This document shows positions 36,697 through 45,781 of a stretch of 64,000 bases of DNA, one piece after another. Position 1 is the stretch's first letter; each line of letters starts with the position of its first letter. The notes beneath the pieces are model-generated. The model was not told where the DNA came from. It did not search any database and was given only the letters and a program-made list of their open reading frames with translations. The stretch is from an uncultured Bacteroides sp. (GTDB lineage Bacteria; Bacteroidota; Bacteroidia; Bacteroidales; Bacteroidaceae): positions 62,001 to 126,000 of the forward strand of contig CABMPP010000001.1 in the NCBI GenBank assembly GCA_902388495.1, in the 5' to 3' direction. Both the position numbers and the translations under genes were made by a program.

Positions 36697-38688
36697 TTAT
36701 CTTTCGGCAGGTTCATTAGCTTTGGTAGGCCATCCCGGATTCTGGTAGATGGGTGAGGTACTTACCGTTGCACCGTCTGAAGCCGTAATCAGGAAGTGAC
36801 TTTCAGCAATCGGGGTCAGATAATGTGCCTGGCAGAAAGTCAGCCCGTTGTAATAGAGGCCGGTTGTTGCCACCTGGTATGGACGTACGTATTCGCTCAG
36901 TTCCGGTGAAGAGATGGTATTTTCCTTATCACTCTTACCATAGATGAGGTTGTCCATCAATCCTGCCGCTTCATAATCCTTTATCATGGGGCCCCACAAT
37001 TTGATACCCTCTATCTGGAAGCCGTTTAACTGGTCCATAGCACGCCAACGAAGCAGGTCGCTGTAGCGATATCCTTCGCCGATAAACTCGTTGCGGCGTT
37101 CGCGACGGATATTGTACAGGGTCTTGTCTATCAGTTGGCCGGTAGAGTAGGCACCCCAGTCATAGAGCGCTTCTTTGGACATATCGGTAGCGGCAATGGT
37201 CTTGGTATAATCGGGATCGATGCCGGCACGGTTGCGCAGGGCACGCCAGTATTTATCAGCTTTATCATCCAGCTTGTGGTTCTTCTCGTAGTAAGCTTCA
37301 ATATAAGTAATGTAAGCTTCTGCCGCACGGAATATGATTGCAGCTGTCTGGTCTTTATTCAAATCCTGGTCTTTCAGGTCGTGGGAGTAACCTTTACCCA
37401 GCAGGTAACCTGTAGCAGTAGAATACTTCACGTCGTCCGAGTAAACCATCGGGGTAGCGGAGAAGTATTCGGGACTGGTGGTGTTGATAAACGTCTTCAC
37501 TTCTCCGGGAGCTTTCATGAAGAGGCGCCAACGGTCGTCACGGTCTATCTTGGTGTCGCCGATGTAATCATCGCCTTTATAGCCGCTGCCTTCTGCATAA
37601 ACGGGCAGGCCATTCTTCATCAGGAAAGAATGTTCCATCTGGTGTGTATAACCACGTGCATAACCGTAGTAGATGTGATGGTTATAGTCTGTACCAATGC
37701 TCAAATCACGGTTGTAGGGGCGGTACATCAGTACTTCGGAGTATCCGTTCGGATTCTGGCTGGCGAACATATCGTAGTAGTCGTTGGCAGCATCGGCTGA
37801 GGACTGTTGTATGACACCATTGTTGGATGTCAGCGTCACGCCCTCGGCTACTTCTTGTGATGCATTGATAGCCTGGTCGAGGAAGAAATTGATTTCGGCT
37901 TCGGCACTGCCACTGGGGAATTGATATCCTTTGTTGTAGTCTTTCTCTGCTCCGGGCCATCCTGTACCATTGGGTACAAGCGCTGTACCGGCATGGTATT
38001 TCTCCCAGGTGGCTTCGAACAAGGCTACGCGTGCTTTCAATACAAGCGCTGCATTTCTGGTGATACGTGCCTTGCCGCCATCGGGATTATTGGTCAGGTA
38101 ATTGATTGCCTTATCCAGATCTTCAAGGATGAAGCGTGCTACTTCATTGCGCGGTTGGCGCTTGGAAGCTTCAATCAGCGCTTCTTTGTTATCGGGCAAT
38201 ACTTCTTTGATAATCGGAAAGTCGCCCAGCTTGCGCAAACGGTAGAAGTATTGATAAGCACGCAGGAAGTATCCTTCACCGATGTAGTGTTTGATGTTGG
38301 TGGCATTGCCTTTGATGCTTCCGGCTTCCAGATTCTTTTCGGAAGACTGGATGAAATAGTTGAGTGTATAGATTTTGTTGAAATCCCACTCGCCACCGCT
38401 TGCCGGAGTCTTCCATTCGCCGATAAGGTAGCGATTGTTGGAGTTACGGGTAGTAGCGTTGTCCGTTGCCATCTCCTCATCTCCATATTGGCCGTTCAGT
38501 GAGGAGAAATTATCTGTATAGTAACGGATGGTATAGGCAGCCAACTGGCTTTCTTCTACTAAGTAATTTTCGGGAGCTACATCAGAAGGCGGCGTAATAT
38601 CCAAAAAATCGTCACAACTGGTTCCGGTCATGAGCATACATCCCAGAACGATTCCTTTTACGATATGTTTATATTTTATAGTTTTCAT
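36697..38688 (-). CDS. SusD/RagB-family lipoprotein (SusD-2)
   Basis: A 663-residue SusD-like lipoprotein (C25 in TGTSC, then DDFLDITPPSDVAPENY). The TPR segment GEGYFLRAYQYFYRLRKLGDFPIIKEVL, RAAEAYITYIEAYYEKNHKLDDKADKYWRALRNRAG's first part, IRRERRNEFIGEGYRYSDLLRWRAM and the closing IYQNPGWPTKANEPAE are family hallmarks. It is about 100 residues longer than SusD-1 because of insertions in the binding domain, suggesting a longer or differently branched ligand. It is second in the SusC-2 operon, 14 bp after susC-2, and the operon ends here without a third lipoprotein gene. Confidence 0.95.
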   Translation of the reverse strand: MKTIKYKHIVKGIVLGCMLMTGTSCDDFLDITPPSDVAPENYLVEESQLAAYTIRYYTDNFSSLNGQYGDEEMATDNATTRNSNNRYLIGEWKTPASGGEWDFNKIYTLNYFIQSSEKNLEAGSIKGNATNIKHYIGEGYFLRAYQYFYRLRKLGDFPIIKEVLPDNKEALIEASKRQPRNEVARFILEDLDKAINYLTNNPDGGKARITRNAALVLKARVALFEATWEKYHAGTALVPNGTGWPGAEKDYNKGYQFPSGSAEAEINFFLDQAINASQEVAEGVTLTSNNGVIQQSSADAANDYYDMFASQNPNGYSEVLMYRPYNRDLSIGTDYNHHIYYGYARGYTHQMEHSFLMKNGLPVYAEGSGYKGDDYIGDTKIDRDDRWRLFMKAPGEVKTFINTTSPEYFSATPMVYSDDVKYSTATGYLLGKGYSHDLKDQDLNKDQTAAIIFRAAEAYITYIEAYYEKNHKLDDKADKYWRALRNRAGIDPDYTKTIAATDMSKEALYDWGAYSTGQLIDKTLYNIRRERRNEFIGEGYRYSDLLRWRAMDQLNGFQIEGIKLWGPMIKDYEAAGLMDNLIYGKSDKENTISSPELSEYVRPYQVATTGLYYNGLTFCQAHYLTPIAESHFLITASDGATVSTSPIYQNPGWPTKANEPAER

Positions 38689-38702
38689 ATTCTGCTCTTG
38701 TT

Positions 38703-41700
38703 TTAGAAGTTAACACTTAATCCGAATGATATTGTCTTTGCCAACGGATATACCGTGCCATTTGCCTGTTCGGTGTCTTGGTAACCGGCACCACATGTTT
38801 CCGGGTCCATAGTATCGCTAAGACTGGTAATAGTCAGCAGGTTCTCGCCCGAAACAAAGACACGCAGGTTTTGCAGCATAATCTTGCTGACCCACACTTT
38901 GGGGAAGGTATAACCGATTTGAATGTTCTTCAGACGCATATAGGCTGCATTCTGCAAATAGCGGGTCTGGGTCTTATTGTTCTTCGTATTGAATACAGGA
39001 CGCGGATAGTAAGAGTTCAGATTCTCGCCCAGCGGGTTGTCCGAAGTACGGAAGTAGTCGAGGTGATCTTTGAAAGAGGTAGACCACCATTCACCGTCTG
39101 TTACACCCCAGAAAGTCATATTTCTGTCACCCGGCCACCAATCGCGTTTCAGTACACCTTGCCAGAACATCTGTAAGTCCCATCCTTTGTATGCGGCGTC
39201 CAAATTGATACCGGTCATGAAGCGCGGTGTTGTATTACCGATTTTCTTCATATCGCCCATGTCGTTGATGGTATTGCTTCCATTGTTGATTTTACCGTCA
39301 CCATTGAGGTCGGCATACATGATGTCGCCGGCTGCCCATTGGTTGCCTAATGCGTTCTGTCCGCCATTGGGTAATGAAGCGAGGTGTTGCTGCATTTCTT
39401 CATCAGTCTTGGCAATGCCGATGGTGGTATATCCATAGATGTTACCGATGAGTTCTCCTTCTACATATTTGGAGAGAGAACCGGTAGGGTTACCATAGCG
39501 CAGAATCTTGCTTTGTGAATCGGAAAGGCTTAACTTGGCTCCGTATCTGAATTCGCCGATCTGGTCGCGCCAGCCGATTTGGAGTTCCCATCCGTAAGTC
39601 TTCATGTCGGTGTTATTGGTTGGCGGTACGCTGGTACCCAGTACGGCCGGCAGTTCGATTCCGGGACCCATCATATCTTCGGTTTTGCGTATGAAGTAGT
39701 CGAAAGAACCGGTCAGACGGTTATTGAAGGCGGCTACATCCAACCCCATGTTGGTATTCTTGATTTTTTCCCAAGTCAGTGAGGATGATACAAGTTTCGG
39801 TGCTTCGGCTGTATTGGGCTTGGCATTGTTGATGAGCCAGCTACCATTGGAAGCTTTTACGTTCATAGTCTGATAAGTAGGATACCAATTGTAGATGTTG
39901 GCATTGGCCAGTGTACCGTAAGATACTCTCAACTTTAAGGTAGAAATCTTATCGGCCAACGGTTCGAAGAAAGCTTCACGGGCAATATTCCAACCAAGTG
40001 AGAAAGAAGGCGTCAGAATCCAGCGGTTGTCACGGCGGAAACGGGAAGAACCGTCGTAACGAAGATTACCTTCTATCAGGTAGCGACCGGCAAAGTCGTA
40101 ATTGACACGACCGAAGAAACCTGCACTGGCCCATTCTTGCACTACACCCGAAATGCCATAGGATTGGGAACTTGTAGTGAGGTTGAGTACAGGGAGATCG
40201 GTAGAAATCATGTCGGCACGTTGTGCACTTACATCACGGTATTTCTGGCGCTCAATCTGCATACCTGCCGTAGCGGCAATTGTGTGCTGACCGAGGGTGA
40301 TGTTATAGTTTGTATATACATTAGGATTCAGGAAGAGGGATTTGTAGGCATATTCATATACCTTGTCTTCACTGGGGCCGGTCATGGTGGCCACATACGT
40401 TTTGTCGGGGTCATCGGCCATGTGCGAATATACACGTTTGTGCTCGTAGTGCGTCCAGTTATTGTCCGTTTTCAGATTGAATTCACCAATGATGTTCCAG
40501 TTCTTCATAGGGGTGATGGTGACACGTACTTGTTGGGAAAGTCCGTCGTTGATTTCATTCTGGCGGCCACCGCTTTGTAGGGCTTCAATGTAGTTGATGT
40601 CGGACATATAGTAACCGTTAGGGTCTTTCAGAGGACGAACCGGACGGCAACGACGCAGTACGTTATTATAGAAATCGTTATACATAACACTCGGACGGTC
40701 GTAGTCGGTACGTGAGTAACGGCTGGAGTAGTCCACCTTTACATAGTCTGTGATCTGGGCAGAAATCTTTCCGGTCAGGTTGTAACGCTTGTTATGGTCG
40801 GTACCGTAACGCATGAAACCGCTTTGTCCCAGGTAATTGGCTGACATGTAGTAAGTGAATTTCTCCGTACCGCCGCTGACGCTGGCGTTGTGTTCTTGTG
40901 CACTGGACCAATCGCGATAATACTCTTTCAGCCAGTCTACATTGCCCCACGTATAGTCGTAGTTCCATTTGCCGTTACCTTGCGCTTCTGCCACATCGTT
41001 GGGCGCCAGCTTACCGTCAACATAGTCTTTTACTTTTTGCTTATACTCTTCTGTATAGTAGTGGGTACTGTTTTTGTTGAACATGGCTTCGTCATAGAAG
41101 TTCACGTATTCCCAGGCATTCATCATCTTTGGCATTTTGACCGGTGTGTTGAAGCGGAAACTATTATTATAGTTGATGACCGGACGTCCGGACTTTCCGG
41201 ATTTCGTAGTCACCAATACAACGCCGAACGGTGCACGCGAGCCATAGATAGAAGAAGCGGCCGCATCCTTCAGTACAGAAATACTTTCAATATCCTGCGG
41301 GTTGACGGTGTTAAGGTCACCTTCCATACCGTCAATCAGAATGAGCGGTGAACCACTGGCATAATCGTTGTTGTTGGCGTCTTTACCCACGGTACCGTTA
41401 CCGCGGATATTAATGGATTTGCTTGCATTCAGCTCACCGCCATGTCCGCTGTTAGAGATGTTCAAGCCTGGAATCACACCTTGCAATGCTTGCACGGCAC
41501 TGCTTACGGGACGTGCTTCGAGGTCCTTGGCAGAGGCTGTAGCTACCGAACCGGTCAGGTTCACCTTCTTTTGTGTACCAAAACCTACGACAACAACTTC
41601 ATCCAGCGTTTGGGCATCTTCTTTCAGTTGAATGATACCTTTTACGTTACTTGCCGGAATTTCTTGAGTGACATAACCTACATAAGAAATCACAATGATA

Positions 41701-41933
41701 GAATTGGGAGAGGAGTTAAGGCTAAAGTTACCATCAATGTCAGTGATGATACCGTTAGTTGTTCCTTTTTCGAGAATGGAAACTCCGATGAGAGACTCGT
41801 TGGTGGTGCCGTCCACCACTTGTCCTTTAACAGTAATACTGTTTTGAGCAAGGACATTCAAGTTGATAAGAAGAAGCATACAGCAGAAAGAAAGTAGCTG
41901 TGCCAGCTTCCAAGAAAAAATCTTTCTTCTCAT
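38703..41933 (-). CDS. SusC/RagA-family TonB-dependent transporter (SusC-2)
   Basis: A 1076-residue TonB-dependent transporter with signal peptide, regulatory domain (VKGQVVDGTTNESLIGVSILEKGTT ... ISYVGYVTQE), TonB-box-like EVVVVGFGTQKK, plug (PGLNISNSGHGG ... LILIDGMEGDLNTVNPQDIESISVLKDAAAS), and a barrel ending in FGLSVNF. It pairs with SusD-2 and is divergent from regulator 2. It is paralogous to SusC-1, and leader plus first codons are almost identical, while the barrel has diverged. A tandem duplication of the whole SusC-regulator divergon is the simplest origin. Confidence 0.96.
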   Translation of the reverse strand: MRRKIFSWKLAQLLSFCCMLLLINLNVLAQNSITVKGQVVDGTTNESLIGVSILEKGTTNGIITDIDGNFSLNSSPNSIIVISYVGYVTQEIPASNVKGIIQLKEDAQTLDEVVVVGFGTQKKVNLTGSVATASAKDLEARPVSSAVQALQGVIPGLNISNSGHGGELNASKSINIRGNGTVGKDANNNDYASGSPLILIDGMEGDLNTVNPQDIESISVLKDAAASSIYGSRAPFGVVLVTTKSGKSGRPVINYNNSFRFNTPVKMPKMMNAWEYVNFYDEAMFNKNSTHYYTEEYKQKVKDYVDGKLAPNDVAEAQGNGKWNYDYTWGNVDWLKEYYRDWSSAQEHNASVSGGTEKFTYYMSANYLGQSGFMRYGTDHNKRYNLTGKISAQITDYVKVDYSSRYSRTDYDRPSVMYNDFYNNVLRRCRPVRPLKDPNGYYMSDINYIEALQSGGRQNEINDGLSQQVRVTITPMKNWNIIGEFNLKTDNNWTHYEHKRVYSHMADDPDKTYVATMTGPSEDKVYEYAYKSLFLNPNVYTNYNITLGQHTIAATAGMQIERQKYRDVSAQRADMISTDLPVLNLTTSSQSYGISGVVQEWASAGFFGRVNYDFAGRYLIEGNLRYDGSSRFRRDNRWILTPSFSLGWNIAREAFFEPLADKISTLKLRVSYGTLANANIYNWYPTYQTMNVKASNGSWLINNAKPNTAEAPKLVSSSLTWEKIKNTNMGLDVAAFNNRLTGSFDYFIRKTEDMMGPGIELPAVLGTSVPPTNNTDMKTYGWELQIGWRDQIGEFRYGAKLSLSDSQSKILRYGNPTGSLSKYVEGELIGNIYGYTTIGIAKTDEEMQQHLASLPNGGQNALGNQWAAGDIMYADLNGDGKINNGSNTINDMGDMKKIGNTTPRFMTGINLDAAYKGWDLQMFWQGVLKRDWWPGDRNMTFWGVTDGEWWSTSFKDHLDYFRTSDNPLGENLNSYYPRPVFNTKNNKTQTRYLQNAAYMRLKNIQIGYTFPKVWVSKIMLQNLRVFVSGENLLTITSLSDTMDPETCGAGYQDTEQANGTVYPLAKTISFGLSVNF

Positions 41934-41977
41934 AATACATAGATTTAATTAATTATAAAATAGACGTTTCGTCGGCG

Positions 41978-41985
41978 CAAAAGTA
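41978..41985 (-). promoter_or_regulatory. -7 element of SusC-2
   Basis: Minus-strand TACTTTTG, matching TAnnTTTG, with the predicted start near 41974 and a 41-nt leader. Confidence 0.65.
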
Positions 41986-42017
41986 ATTGCATCGTGCATT
42001 GACTACGAGAGAATAGC

Positions 42018-42067
42018 CACATCAAAACTTTCTCAATCGGTTGTTATGACTACATCAAGACTTTCTC
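42018..42067 (-). promoter_or_regulatory. Twin operator upstream of SusC-2
   Basis: Direct repeats CACATCAAAACTTTCTC (42018-42034) and TACATCAAGACTTTCTC (42051-42067), 33 nt apart and differing at only two positions. The proximal repeat begins 44 nt upstream of the predicted SusC-2 start. Confidence 0.8.
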
Positions 42068-42225
42068 ACTGAATAATTAATGTGTTGATAAACAGTGGTG
42101 TGCTATTTTTGAATGATACATCTTATTCTTGTTTGTGCTTTTCTTGCTTTTGGAACTGATAGGGTGGAAGCGTTTTTTTCTACTTGATTTTCTTATAGAT
42201 AGCTTTCTTTTTTATGGAAAGGCGT

Positions 42226-42233
42226 TATATTTG
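42226..42233 (+). promoter_or_regulatory. -7 element of regulator 2
   Basis: TATATTTG, matching TAnnTTTG. The predicted start near 42237 lies after the first in-frame ATG (42214) and so rules that codon out in favour of 42250 or 42262. Confidence 0.55.
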
Positions 42234-42261
42234 TGCTTGTAAATGTGAAATGTTGACCACT

Positions 42262-45138
42262 ATGAATCGAATATTGAGTCTATTCTGTCTTTTCTTCCTA
42301 TTGATCTCTGTTCCTTTACGAGCCGATTGGCAAAGGCCTATTACAAATTATACAAGGCATGCTTATAAAGCTGCTAATCAGAATTGGGATATCCAGCAAC
42401 ACGACAATGGTTGGATATATGTAGCCAATAATAAAGGCCTTTTGGAGTTCGACGGGGTAGAGTGGAATACATATCCCATCCGAAACGCCAAGACACGTGC
42501 TTTGAAAATGGGGCATGATGGACGGATTTATATTGGTGGAATGGGGCAATTCGGATATTTCTCTCCTAATTCTGTCGGCGGGCTGGATTATACATGTCTT
42601 TCGGATAGTCTGCCACCAACCACCTCGGTAGGAGTAATCTGGAATATTCTGACCGACAAAGGCAGGGTGTACTTCCAGTCAGATCGCCGTTTCTTTTATT
42701 TCGAAGATGGCAAAGTGAATAAAATAGATGCTCTTTCGGATATCTACTCTTCGCAAGTAGTTCGGAATAACTTTTATGTGACTTCTGCGGAAGGTTTGAT
42801 GGTACTGAATGGAACTGAGCTTGCGAAGATATGCAGTACATCTGAAATCGGGAATACGGTGAAAGTTGGCGGTTTGTTGCCTTATCAGGATAAATTGCTT
42901 GTTGTAAGCCGGGATAAAGGATTGTTTATTTATGATGGCACTTCCCTACAGAAGTATACGACGGCTGCAGACGAGTTCTGCCGTAAAAATCAGCTTTTCT
43001 GTGCTGCATTGAAAGATTCTTTGTTGGCATTGGGCAGTATTCAAAGTGGAGTTTGCCTGCTGAACCTGAATACTAATGAGGTGGAAGTAATATCTACCGG
43101 AAATGGTCTGCAGAACAAAACGGTATTGAGCATGGTGTTTGATGAAGCCGGACACTTATGGTTAGGATTGGATAATGGCATTGACTGTATTCATTTGAAT
43201 GCACGTATTGCTTCACTTTATGGAGGTAAGTCTGTTATCGGTTCAGGATATACATCGCGTTGTTACCAGGGTCGTTTCTATTTGGGCACCAATCAGGGGT
43301 TGTATTGTACGGCTGTGCCTGCTCAGTTGAATAAGGAAGATCCGGTAGATTTTGTGCCTGGTACAGGTGGTCAGATATGGTCGCTTCGCGAATATGATAA
43401 TAAATTGTTCTGCTGTTCGGATTATGGCATATTTGTAGTGGATGGCAATCGGTTGGAACATCTTGACGGTCCGCGGGGAGTATGGGATATAATATCGGTA
43501 GCAGGGCGTGAGGATGTATTGATAGCGGGTACATATAGTGGATTGTATCTGTTGAAAAAACAGGGAGTCCGTTGGATAGTAGACAGCAGGATAGAGGGTT
43601 TTAACCGTTCGTGCAAGGATATGTTGGTGGGGAATACAACTAATTCCCTGTGGATAGCGAATAAAGAAGATGGCGTATCCCGAATCATATTATCCGAAGA
43701 CTTAAGGCAGGTAGAGAAGTTTAAAGACTATAATAGTGAGGCTTTTCCTCCGGGTTACGATGCTTGTTTGGCAAAAGTCGATAATGAGATTGTTGTGACT
43801 TCCCATAATGGCTTATGGCACTATAATCAGACACACGATTGTCTGGACCGCTTTACGTGGCTGGAAAACCAGTTGGACGGAAGGACTGCCTATACTTATT
43901 TGACGGCGGATTCTCTGAAAAACATCTGGTATGTAGCAAACGGTGTATTAAAAGTGTTGCACTATGATACGGCCAGACAGGAGTATTATCGGATAGATGA
44001 TGAGGCTTTTTTGCGGAACTCATTAATTGAAAACTTTGAGGATGTGTATTTTGGTGGCCAGGGACAAGTGGTAGTGGGTACCGAAGAAGGCTTTTCATTG
44101 ATAAGGCTGCATCAGTCGTTGTCACATCAGATGCCTCTTACCTTACAGATCAGGAAAGTATACTTGACGGGACAACGCGATTCACTGATTTATGGCCGGA
44201 GTTATTCGTATGATGACAGACCGGTGGTTATTCCATATACTCATAATTCCCTCCGTATAGAATATAGTGCTAATAATTATAATAAGATGCGTGCTGTCCT
44301 TTACTCTTATAGGCTAAGTAGTGGGAGTGAAGAGGGTGAGTGGAGTGAATATGGCGAGAACTACACGAAGGAGTTTACCGGTTTGCGCGAAGGCAAGTAT
44401 GTGTTTAGTGTGAAACTGCTTGCCGATAAATCGGCAACTCCTGTAACTACTACTTTTGCCTTTGAAATACTGCCCCCATGGTATCGTACTTGGTGGAGCT
44501 ATTTGATATATACAATAGCCATTGCTTTGCTACTCTACTACGTATATTATCGTATAGCCGATAGCCGGAAACGATTGTTGATGCGGAAAGAACTGGAACT
44601 TTACAGGCAGCAGCAGGAATTCAAGAAAGAGAGTGACCTGAAGGATCAGAAGATAGACTCGCTGAAGGAGGAAAACTTACGCTCTGAGTTACATCACAAG
44701 TCCGAAGAACTGATCCGTACTACTTTGAACATTGTGCGTAAGAATGAGATGCTGCTGGGCATCAAGAAGGAGGTGCTGGGCATATCCCACTCTATCAGTG
44801 AAGAGAATCTGGTTTCCCTCCGCCGGAAGACGCTTCGACTCTTGGGGCAGATTGAAACGAATATGGAACATGATGATGACCTGCAAGCATTCGAAAGCAC
44901 TTTCGACTCGGTACATCATGATTTCTTTAAGCGATTGGAGGAAGCTTATCCTGAACTGAATAATAAGGATAAACTGCTGTGTGCCTATATCAAGATGAAC
45001 CTGCTTTCCAAAGAGATAGCCCCTTTACTGAATATCTCCCTCCGTGGGGTAGAGATCAGCCGTTACCGCCTGCGGAAGAAACTGGGGCTGGAAGAAGGGG
45101 AGAACTTGGCAGAGTTCTTGCAGAAGTTCAGTAAGTGA
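42262..45138 (+). CDS. Membrane-tethered propeller/Y_Y_Y/LuxR-type HTH regulator 2
   Basis: A 958-residue paralogue of the 33470 gene with the same order: signal peptide, periplasmic propeller, Y_Y_Y domain, membrane helix (~742-766, WWSYLIYTIAIALLLYYVYY), coiled coil, and LuxR-like HTH (~904-941, LSKEIAPLLNISLRGVEISRYRLRKKL). The DNA-binding segment is nearly the same as in regulator 1 while the sensor parts differ more, which suggests that both read the same operators but different or overlapping ligands. Upstream in-frame ATGs exist at 42214 and 42250; 42262 starts the signal peptide. The stop overlaps the convergent wbqC-like gene by 11 bp. Confidence 0.88.
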   Translation: MNRILSLFCLFFLLISVPLRADWQRPITNYTRHAYKAANQNWDIQQHDNGWIYVANNKGLLEFDGVEWNTYPIRNAKTRALKMGHDGRIYIGGMGQFGYFSPNSVGGLDYTCLSDSLPPTTSVGVIWNILTDKGRVYFQSDRRFFYFEDGKVNKIDALSDIYSSQVVRNNFYVTSAEGLMVLNGTELAKICSTSEIGNTVKVGGLLPYQDKLLVVSRDKGLFIYDGTSLQKYTTAADEFCRKNQLFCAALKDSLLALGSIQSGVCLLNLNTNEVEVISTGNGLQNKTVLSMVFDEAGHLWLGLDNGIDCIHLNARIASLYGGKSVIGSGYTSRCYQGRFYLGTNQGLYCTAVPAQLNKEDPVDFVPGTGGQIWSLREYDNKLFCCSDYGIFVVDGNRLEHLDGPRGVWDIISVAGREDVLIAGTYSGLYLLKKQGVRWIVDSRIEGFNRSCKDMLVGNTTNSLWIANKEDGVSRIILSEDLRQVEKFKDYNSEAFPPGYDACLAKVDNEIVVTSHNGLWHYNQTHDCLDRFTWLENQLDGRTAYTYLTADSLKNIWYVANGVLKVLHYDTARQEYYRIDDEAFLRNSLIENFEDVYFGGQGQVVVGTEEGFSLIRLHQSLSHQMPLTLQIRKVYLTGQRDSLIYGRSYSYDDRPVVIPYTHNSLRIEYSANNYNKMRAVLYSYRLSSGSEEGEWSEYGENYTKEFTGLREGKYVFSVKLLADKSATPVTTTFAFEILPPWYRTWWSYLIYTIAIALLLYYVYYRIADSRKRLLMRKELELYRQQQEFKKESDLKDQKIDSLKEENLRSELHHKSEELIRTTLNIVRKNEMLLGIKKEVLGISHSISEENLVSLRRKTLRLLGQIETNMEHDDDLQAFESTFDSVHHDFFKRLEEAYPELNNKDKLLCAYIKMNLLSKEIAPLLNISLRGVEISRYRLRKKLGLEEGENLAEFLQKFSK

Positions 45139-45766
45139 TGCTCTGCTGTAATACCAGCAAGCTTTCCGGTCCCATATTGAACAGCAAGTCGATGATGCTG
45201 AGGTTGGGCAGGAATCCCAGCCTTTCCTGGAAGACTTGATAATAGGGTTGTGGCAGGAACTCTGAATCTTCTTGCCGGAAGTCTTTTTTCGGATGGATGC
45301 GTTCGCGGAAGTCGGCTTCATCCGGGGCAAATGTGGTGCGATACTCGGCGGTGCGCTCCATATCGGGCTGAATATCTATGAGCGAACAGACAAGGCGGCA
45401 TAATTCCTCGTTGAAATCGATTAAAAACGTATATTTCCTCTCGTAGAATGGGCGGAAATCGTCTTTGTAATACTCAAAGAAAGGAGTATGGTTGTAGGCC
45501 GATTCGATGGCATTCCAGTGCAGGTGCCGCCAGTTGCCGTGGTCGGAGATGCGGATATCGCGCATGGGGCATTTCAGGGAGTCCGGCTTGACGGTGGGGA
45601 TGGAAAGAGCCAGTTCGCTATCCGGTGCAGCAATGGTGCAGCGGTTGCGGTAGGTCTGCTTCATATAATGGTCGTGCTGCTCAATGAACACCTTGTCATA
45701 AGCCAACAGTTTCGTATAATATTCTACGGGTGCCAAGTAGGCAGAAGAAAGAAATACTGTTTTCAT
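45128..45766 (-). CDS. WbqC-like family protein
   Basis: A 212-residue protein starting MKTVFLSSAYLAPVEYYTKLL, the hallmark of the WbqC-like family (PF08889); other conserved parts are QTYRNRCTI, HWNAIESAYNHTPFFEYY and DLLFNMGPES. WbqC-like proteins occur in O-antigen and aminosugar loci and also, as here, as orphan genes in Bacteroidetes; their reaction is unknown. It is last in the dapB-lepB-lepB-like operon with a 15-bp gap. The 3' end overlaps the regulator-2 gene by 11 bp. Confidence 0.88.
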   Translation of the reverse strand: MKTVFLSSAYLAPVEYYTKLLAYDKVFIEQHDHYMKQTYRNRCTIAAPDSELALSIPTVKPDSLKCPMRDIRISDHGNWRHLHWNAIESAYNHTPFFEYYKDDFRPFYERKYTFLIDFNEELCRLVCSLIDIQPDMERTAEYRTTFAPDEADFRERIHPKKDFRQEDSEFLPQPYYQVFQERLGFLPNLSIIDLLFNMGPESLLVLQQSITY

Positions 45767-45781
45767 TTGCTGTTTTTTTAT

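Noticed and set aside
42214..42261. Upstream ATG of regulator 2
   Set aside because: The extra residues (MERRYICACKCEMLTT) do not form part of a signal peptide and lie before or at the predicted transcription start (42237).
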